This document shows positions 6,094 to 8,924 of a stretch of DNA of 8,924 nucleotides, one piece after another. Each line of letters starts with the position of its first letter. Position 1 is the first letter of the stretch. The DNA is from Ruminococcaceae bacterium UBA3451 (GTDB taxonomy: Bacteria > Bacillota > Clostridia > Oscillospirales > Acutalibacteraceae), in NCBI GenBank assembly GCA_002378845.1, contig DFRY01000067.1:75721-84644 (forward strand), written 5' to 3'. Both the position numbers and the translations under genes were made by a program. A model generated the notes under the pieces. That model made no database searches. It saw only the letters and a list, made by a program, of their open reading frames with translations, and was not told the DNA's origin.

Positions 6094-7173
6094 TTATTGT
6101 TGAAGCAGCTGCCGAACCTGCTGCTCTTCCTGAAACAGAGTGCAGCCTCCGCTGTGCTCTTTGGAAAGCAGGCCGTCCTCGTTCAGTGTGCGGAAAAGCG
6201 GGGACTGCAGCGCGTCAAGCAGACTGCCGTTTTTCAAACTGGTGTCAGAATAAGGGGAAAACGGGCACGGTTCCGCAGAACCGGCCGCATTAATATGGAA
6301 AAAGCCTCTGCCCGCGGCAAGGCAGCCGCCGACCTTTTTTTCGTCCCCGGGGAACGAGAGGAATATCATAGTATCATACTTCTGCCGCAAAGACGACTGC
6401 TTTTCCTCCAGAATCGCCCGTTCCCGGTCGCCGGGCGCAAGCGACACGGTCGATTCCTCCACCGGTACGTACTCCACAAAAAAGACCAGTTTGCAGCCCT
6501 GCCGGTACAGCATATCAATAAAATCAGTTCCGGTAACCTCGTTTATATTTTCCGCTGTCACCGTCACCGACGCGCCGTATAAAACTCCTTTCCGGGTTAA
6601 ACGCTCCATTGCACCCGCAAGGGTTTGGTATACCCCTTGACCGCGTCGGGCGTCCGTCTGCGCTTCGTCGCCCTCGATGCTCAAAACCGGAATTAGGTTC
6701 CGTCGTCTCTCCAGCAGCGTGAGATACGCTTCATCCAGCATGGTTCCGTTCGTAAAAATCGGAAAAATAATATTGGTACGGGCGGCCGCCTGCTCAATCA
6801 CATCCCGGCGCATGAAAGGTTCACCCCCTGCCAGAAGAACAAAAGAAATGCCCAGTTCCTCTGCCTGCCGGAATAATTCCCCCCACCGTTCCGCGGAAAG
6901 CTCCTCTTTTTTATGCAGTTCCCCGCACGCATGATTTGCCCTTGCATAACAGCCTTTGCAATACAGATTGCATGTGGAAGCAATGCTGGCAATCAAAAAC
7001 GGCGGAATATGTATTCCATGCTTTTCCGAAGCGCTTCGCTTTTTTTGAGCGGCGGCTGCAGCCAGGGCAAATTGAAGTAGAAACGCGCTTTCTTTCGGGT
7101 TTTTTAAGGAAGATTTCAGCGCTTCCTGCACGATATTCTGAATCGAATTGCTCATGTAATCCGTTAAATTCAT
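6094..7173 (-). CDS. Radical SAM enzyme with C-terminal cysteine-bearing (SPASM/twitch-like) region
   Basis: Iron-sulfur enzyme that splits S-adenosylmethionine to start radical chemistry; 359 residues, MoaA/PqqE-like superfamily. Residues 1-55 are a helical lead-in; the radical SAM barrel starts near 58. The cluster motif is CNLYCKGC (Cys68, Cys72, Cys75), followed by YARANH and an extra Cys83. AGGEP (115-119) is the SAM-binding GGE motif, and FTNGT and IPVLSIEG are typical barrel strands. The C-terminal part has Cys284 (GGC), Cys303 (EPCPFSPY) and Cys344 (GGC), fewer than a full SPASM domain; they may hold one auxiliary cluster. ATG 7173 overlaps the stop of the TetR gene (ATGA), with AGGAGAGG upstream. 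The substrate is unknown: no RiPP precursor, molybdopterin or PQQ gene is nearby. I recall similar TetR-linked radical SAM genes across Clostridia, so it appears to be a conserved pair. Confidence 0.87.
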   Translation of the reverse strand: MNLTDYMSNSIQNIVQEALKSSLKNPKESAFLLQFALAAAAAQKKRSASEKHGIHIPPFLIASIASTCNLYCKGCYARANHACGELHKKEELSAERWGELFRQAEELGISFVLLAGGEPFMRRDVIEQAAARTNIIFPIFTNGTMLDEAYLTLLERRRNLIPVLSIEGDEAQTDARRGQGVYQTLAGAMERLTRKGVLYGASVTVTAENINEVTGTDFIDMLYRQGCKLVFFVEYVPVEESTVSLAPGDRERAILEEKQSSLRQKYDTMIFLSFPGDEKKVGGCLAAGRGFFHINAAGSAEPCPFSPYSDTSLKNGSLLDALQSPLFRTLNEDGLLSKEHSGGCTLFQEEQQVRQLLQQ

Positions 7174-7742
7174 TCCGGTGCTTCCTCTCCTAAAAATTGA
7201 TTCAGCTGCATGTCAATCAGCTGCTTTCTTACCTGCGCGTCATGCAGATTGGCACCCGTAAATTTGTAAAAGGTGTCGGAACGGAAAAAGATAAGCTGTA
7301 AAAAAGAAATCATTTGATACGCAATGATTTTACATTCCAGTTCGCTTTTTGTACCGTGAAAGTACTCCTGCAAAATCGGTACGATATAAGGCGGGGCGGA
7401 AATTTCGTCCTCCAGCAAAATATACGGAATATAAACTTTTGTATACCGTTCATACTGCACCACTTCCTCACAGAGTGCATGTAGCATGTTTTGCAGTTTT
7501 TTTCTGGGCGGTAGCGTGCCGTCCGGCTTGGCCTGAAAACGGTCGGCCGATTCGGCAATAATCCGGTAAACAGCCGTAGTAAGCAGTTGATCCTTCGATT
7601 CGAAATAATAATTTACCATTGCCAAATTAGTTTCGGCCCGTTGGGCAATTTGCCGGCTCGTTACCTTTTCGGGGCTTTGCGCCTCTTTGAGCAATTCCGC
7701 CGCCGCGGAAATCAACTTTTCTTTCACTTCCTCGTTTTTCAA
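7170..7742 (-). CDS. TetR-family transcriptional regulator
   Basis: Repressor of 190 residues from a TTG start. The N-terminal DNA-binding domain is at about 5-52, with the helix-turn-helix VTSRQIAQRAETNLAMVNYYFESKDQLL (about 27-54), which has the TetR hallmark NYYFxSKDxLL; the remaining ligand domain is helical and variable. I chose TTG at 7742 because GGAGG lies 7 nt before it; the longer ATG start at 7775 has no ribosome binding site and would put the start codon inside the operator palindrome. The 3' end overlaps the radical SAM start by 4 nt, so the two are co-translated. Two tandem palindromes next to the -10 suggest autorepression. The inducer is unknown but is probably a substrate or product related to the radical SAM enzyme. 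Confidence 0.91.
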   Translation of the reverse strand: MKNEEVKEKLISAAAELLKEAQSPEKVTSRQIAQRAETNLAMVNYYFESKDQLLTTAVYRIIAESADRFQAKPDGTLPPRKKLQNMLHALCEEVVQYERYTKVYIPYILLEDEISAPPYIVPILQEYFHGTKSELECKIIAYQMISFLQLIFFRSDTFYKFTGANLHDAQVRKQLIDMQLNQFLGEEAPE

Positions 7743-7756
7743 AGAAACACCTCCAA

Positions 7757-7781
7757 TTAAACTTGTTTTAAACATGTTTAA
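7757..7781. promoter_or_regulatory. Tandem TetR operator candidates
   Basis: A perfect 14-bp palindrome TTAAACATGTTTAA (7768-7781) partly overlaps a near-copy TTAAACTTGTTTTAA (7757-7771). Their centres are about one helical turn (11 bp) apart, so both would face the same side of DNA. They start at the -10 and cover the transcription start and early leader of the TetR gene. Confidence 0.65.
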
Positions 7782-7809
7782 TTATAGCCGTTTTTTCCCT
7801 CTGTGTCAA
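7781..7809 (-). promoter_or_regulatory. Perfect sigma-A promoter of the TetR-radical SAM operon
   Basis: Minus strand: TTGACA (7804-7809), 17-nt spacer, TATAAT (7781-7786); all 12 positions match the consensus. Such strength is in keeping with a promoter normally held off by a repressor. The last -10 base touches the operator palindrome. Confidence 0.92.
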
Positions 7810-7885
7810 CCTTCTTTCAAAATTCCTTACGAGTCTCAAATCGGTTCCTTCGAGAAACGGAAATTTCGTAACCCCGCGGAAAAGT

Positions 7886-7914
7886 AACCGAATGACGGGT
7901 TTTGTCATACAGTA
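7886..7914 (+). promoter_or_regulatory. Possible sigma-K (mother-cell sporulation) promoter
   Basis: AACC (7886-7889), 16-nt spacer, CATACAGTA (7906-7914) fits the published sigma-K form mACm-N16/17-CATAnnnTA at every defined base. No acceptable sigma-A promoter is visible between the TetR promoter and the holin-like gene. The -10 also resembles sigma-E (CATACA-T), but no sigma-E -35 is at the right distance. Short degenerate motifs arise by chance, so this is a candidate only. Confidence 0.4.
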
Positions 7915-7922
7915 ATAGTTGA

Positions 7923-7975
7923 GGGGCAGGGCGCGAATTCTGCAACGCCGCAGAGCAGCGCTCACTTTAAACCCC
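7923..7975 (+). promoter_or_regulatory. Stem-loop in leader of the holin-like gene
   Basis: Beginning right after the predicted start of transcription, GGGG (7923-7926) can pair with CCCC (7972-7975), GCGC (7931-7934) with GCGC (7958-7961), and TCTGC (7939-7943) with GCAGA (7950-7954). The interrupted hairpin ends 15 nt before the AGGAGG ribosome binding site. This may stabilise the mRNA or tune translation; chance pairing is possible. Confidence 0.35.
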
Positions 7976-8003
7976 ACGGCCAAATACCACAGGAGGAATT
8001 GGA

Positions 8004-8300
8004 ATGCAAAACTTCTTCAGCTGGGATACCCTGGCGACTCTTGCCGGATGCGCCGCGGCAACCGCAGTAATTACACAGTTTGTAAAGGAACTGCCGTTTC
8101 TAAAAAACATTGCGACCCAATGGGTGTCGTATGTAATTGCCATTATTCTGCTGCTTGGCGCGACTTTCTTTACCGGAACGCTGACCTGGTCGTCCGGTGC
8201 ATTAATTCCTTTTAACGCAATCGTCATCGCATTAAGTGCAAACGGTGCATTTTCCGCTATTTCACGGGTCACGGTACCAAGGTCAGACAAACTGCCGTAA
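8004..8300 (+). CDS. Small holin-like membrane protein
   Basis: A 98-residue hydrophobic protein with two or three membrane segments (about 9-27, 39-58 and 64-86), no signal peptide and a short charged C-terminus (PRSDKLP). The size, the amphipathic first helix (FSWDTLATLAG) and a central LPFLKNIATQWVSYVIA segment resemble small phage-holin-like proteins of Clostridia. Holins form membrane lesions and are usually next to a lysin; here no lysin or any phage gene is nearby, so a lytic role is not supported. AGGAGG (7991-7996) is 7 nt before the ATG. It is a single gene, apparently with its own promoter (sigma-K-like candidate) and a strong terminator. It might serve in sporulation or as a host membrane protein. 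The product is not otherwise recognised. Confidence 0.75.
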   Translation: MQNFFSWDTLATLAGCAAATAVITQFVKELPFLKNIATQWVSYVIAIILLLGATFFTGTLTWSSGALIPFNAIVIALSANGAFSAISRVTVPRSDKLP

Positions 8301-8323
8301 CCGGGCTGAATTCTCAGTAATAA

Positions 8324-8355
8324 AAAACCACCGCCGGTACCCCGGCGGTGGTTTT
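8324..8355. terminator. Bidirectional terminator between convergent genes
   Basis: Perfect 14-bp stem AAAACCACCGCCGG (8324-8337) / CCGGCGGTGGTTTT (8342-8355) with loop TACC. On the plus strand it ends in TTTTA for the holin-like gene; on the minus strand it ends in TTTTTTA, so it is a better terminator for the SHOCT gene. Confidence 0.92.
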
Positions 8356-8375
8356 ATGCCTGTACATGATAAATC

Positions 8376-8624
8376 CTAACTTAAAATCTGGTTTCGAATG
8401 GCACGGTACTCTGCTTCGCTGATTTCGCCCCTGGCAAAGCGTTCATTCAAAATTCGAAGCGCCTCATCGGGCGATTCCGTGCGCACCGGAACAAAATTTT
8501 TCGTCTGAGTCGATTTATAAAATGCAAAAAATGCGATTGCAAATAAAATCAATAATAATGCTAACATCATCATATAGAAACCTCCAAATCCGTATCCGCT
8601 AATTCCAATAAACCTACAGAACAA
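8376..8624 (-). CDS. SHOCT-domain small membrane protein
   Basis: An 82-residue protein with a Gly/Tyr/Phe/Met-rich N-terminus (GYGFGGFYMMM), one membrane helix (about 18-36), a short linker and a C-terminal SHOCT domain (about 53-80) with the pattern ALRILNERFARGEISEAEYRAIRNQIL. SHOCT is a short helical oligomerisation or protein-binding module found at the ends of many small membrane proteins. No enzyme activity is expected. The start is uncertain: TTG 8624 has GGAGG (8633-8637) 8 nt upstream, and ATG 8573 has GGAGG (8581-8585) 7 nt upstream, in the same frame. I prefer TTG because Gly-rich starts are usual in such proteins, but the 65-residue form from 8573 also has the whole helix and SHOCT domain. 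It is convergent with the holin-like gene. I see no clear promoter. Confidence 0.82.
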   Translation of the reverse strand: MFCRFIGISGYGFGGFYMMMLALLLILFAIAFFAFYKSTQTKNFVPVRTESPDEALRILNERFARGEISEAEYRAIRNQILS

Positions 8625-8694
8625 GAATTACACCTCCATGATGTTTCCTTTACTGTACTACCCGAATGTGAAGATTTCATGTAGAAATGTTCAA

Positions 8695-8728
8695 CAATTC
8701 GTGAGCAACCGCCAACCGGCACGAATTG
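8695..8728. repeat. 9-bp inverted repeat with alternative hairpin
   Basis: CAATTCGTG (8695-8703) and CACGAATTG (8720-8728) are perfect inverted arms around 16 nt. A second hairpin GCCAA (8711-8715) / TTGGC (8726-8730) uses part of the same right arm, so only one can form. The repeat lies between the divergent SHOCT and zinc-ribbon genes, about 50 bp upstream of the latter's -35. It could be an operator or, on the minus strand, a leader element. Confidence 0.45.
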
Positions 8729-8777
8729 GCAAAATATCTTACTGTAAAATTAGTTTACGGTTTCTTTTTATAACCAT

Positions 8778-8806
8778 TTGACAATCACTGTTATTTCCTG
8801 TATACT
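8778..8806 (+). promoter_or_regulatory. Sigma-A promoter of the zinc-ribbon gene
   Basis: TTGACA (8778-8783), 17-nt spacer, TATACT (8801-8806); eleven of twelve bases match consensus. Start of transcription near 8813. Confidence 0.88.
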
Positions 8807-8814
8807 ATGTACAG

Positions 8815-8835
8815 TGCTTAACTGTACGTTAAGCA
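8815..8835 (+). promoter_or_regulatory. 5' stem-loop of the zinc-ribbon mRNA (or operator)
   Basis: TGCTTAAC (8815-8822), loop TGTAC, GTTAAGCA (8828-8835): a perfect 8-bp inverted repeat starting at about the second nucleotide of the predicted transcript. A hairpin at the extreme 5' end often protects mRNA from 5' decay; as DNA it could also bind a repressor. The ribosome binding site GAGGT at 8850-8854 lies 10 nt before the start and outside the hairpin. Confidence 0.55.
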
Positions 8836-8864
8836 TATATTTTATGATAGAGGTATACCACTAC

Positions 8865-8924
8865 ATGTACGAAGACAAGACTTTAATTTGCAAAGAATGC
8901 GGCGCCGAATTTGAATTTACTGCA
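8865..8924 (+). CDS. Zinc-ribbon domain protein, 5' fragment
   Basis: Only the first 20 codons are in the window. The start ATG 8865 follows GAGGT (8850-8854). The fragment has a short acidic-basic opening (MYEDK), then CKEC (Cys9, Cys12), the first half of a zinc knuckle, and a GAEFEFTA tail typical of the probable zinc-ribbon family (zf-trcl type, CxxCGxEFxFTAGE), in which a second CxxC follows about 25-30 residues later. Such proteins are small and of unknown function in Clostridia; some members are fused to cold-shock or other nucleic acid-binding domains. The remaining sequence would show whether the second cysteine pair is present. Confidence 0.7.
   Translation, partial: MYEDKTLICKECGAEFEFTA

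Noticed and set aside
7743..7775. Longer TetR protein from ATG 7775
   Set aside because: No ribosome binding site precedes it and the ATG is the centre of the operator palindrome; TTG 7742 has GGAGG at the right distance.
8004..8300. Prophage remnant
   Set aside because: Only one holin-like gene is present, with no lysin, integrase, structural gene or attachment repeat around it.
8638..8760. Promoter of the SHOCT gene
   Set aside because: No -10/-35 pair with acceptable match and spacing was found on the minus strand; TTGAAC and TACAGT are about 31 nt apart.

Overview
The window looks like chromosomal DNA of a low-to-mid GC, spore-forming Bacillota, most likely class Clostridia (Oscillospirales/Ruminococcaceae type). 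The reasons are GGAGG-type ribosome binding sites before almost every gene, consensus sigma-A promoters, an RNase J with a long basic N-terminal extension, a NifS/NifU (Isc-type) pair, and small accessory membrane-protein operons with PadR and TetR regulators. There is no sign of phage integration, insertion sequences, CRISPR arrays, rRNA or tRNA genes.

Layout. Positions 1-1728 (minus) hold all but the C-terminus of ribonuclease J. A 366-base divergent intergenic region (1729-2103 less the flanking start codons) carries back-to-back sigma-A promoters and a roughly 210-nt structured rnj leader. Positions 2104-2541 (plus) are ribonuclease HI. Positions 2643-4319 (plus) are the cysteine desulfurase nifS and the Fe-S scaffold nifU, with their own promoter and a strong terminator. 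Positions 4392-5965 (minus) are a three-gene overlapping operon, PadR repressor - HAAS/DUF1700-like membrane protein - DUF4825 membrane protein, with a PadR-type inverted repeat placed inside its own promoter. Positions 6094-7742 (minus) are a TetR regulator overlapping by 4 nt a radical SAM enzyme; the promoter is a perfect sigma-A consensus followed by two tandem palindromes. Positions 8004-8300 (plus) are a small holin-like membrane protein behind a possible sigma-K (mother-cell) promoter. Positions 8376-8624 (minus) are a SHOCT-domain small membrane protein, convergent with the holin-like gene and sharing a 14-bp-stem terminator. From 8865 (plus) a zinc-ribbon protein begins and runs off the window.

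How the genes work together. rnj and rnhA are RNA-metabolism housekeeping genes, divergently transcribed. nifS and nifU supply and assemble Fe-S clusters, which the radical SAM enzyme would need, although no genetic linkage is implied. The PadR and TetR operons each look self-contained and autoregulated: the regulator is the first gene and its likely operator overlaps its own promoter. The least understood parts are the TetR/radical SAM pair, whose substrate is unknown, and the PadR/HAAS/DUF4825 membrane module. I see no clearly new system; the most useful observations are these regulatory architectures and several leader structures.
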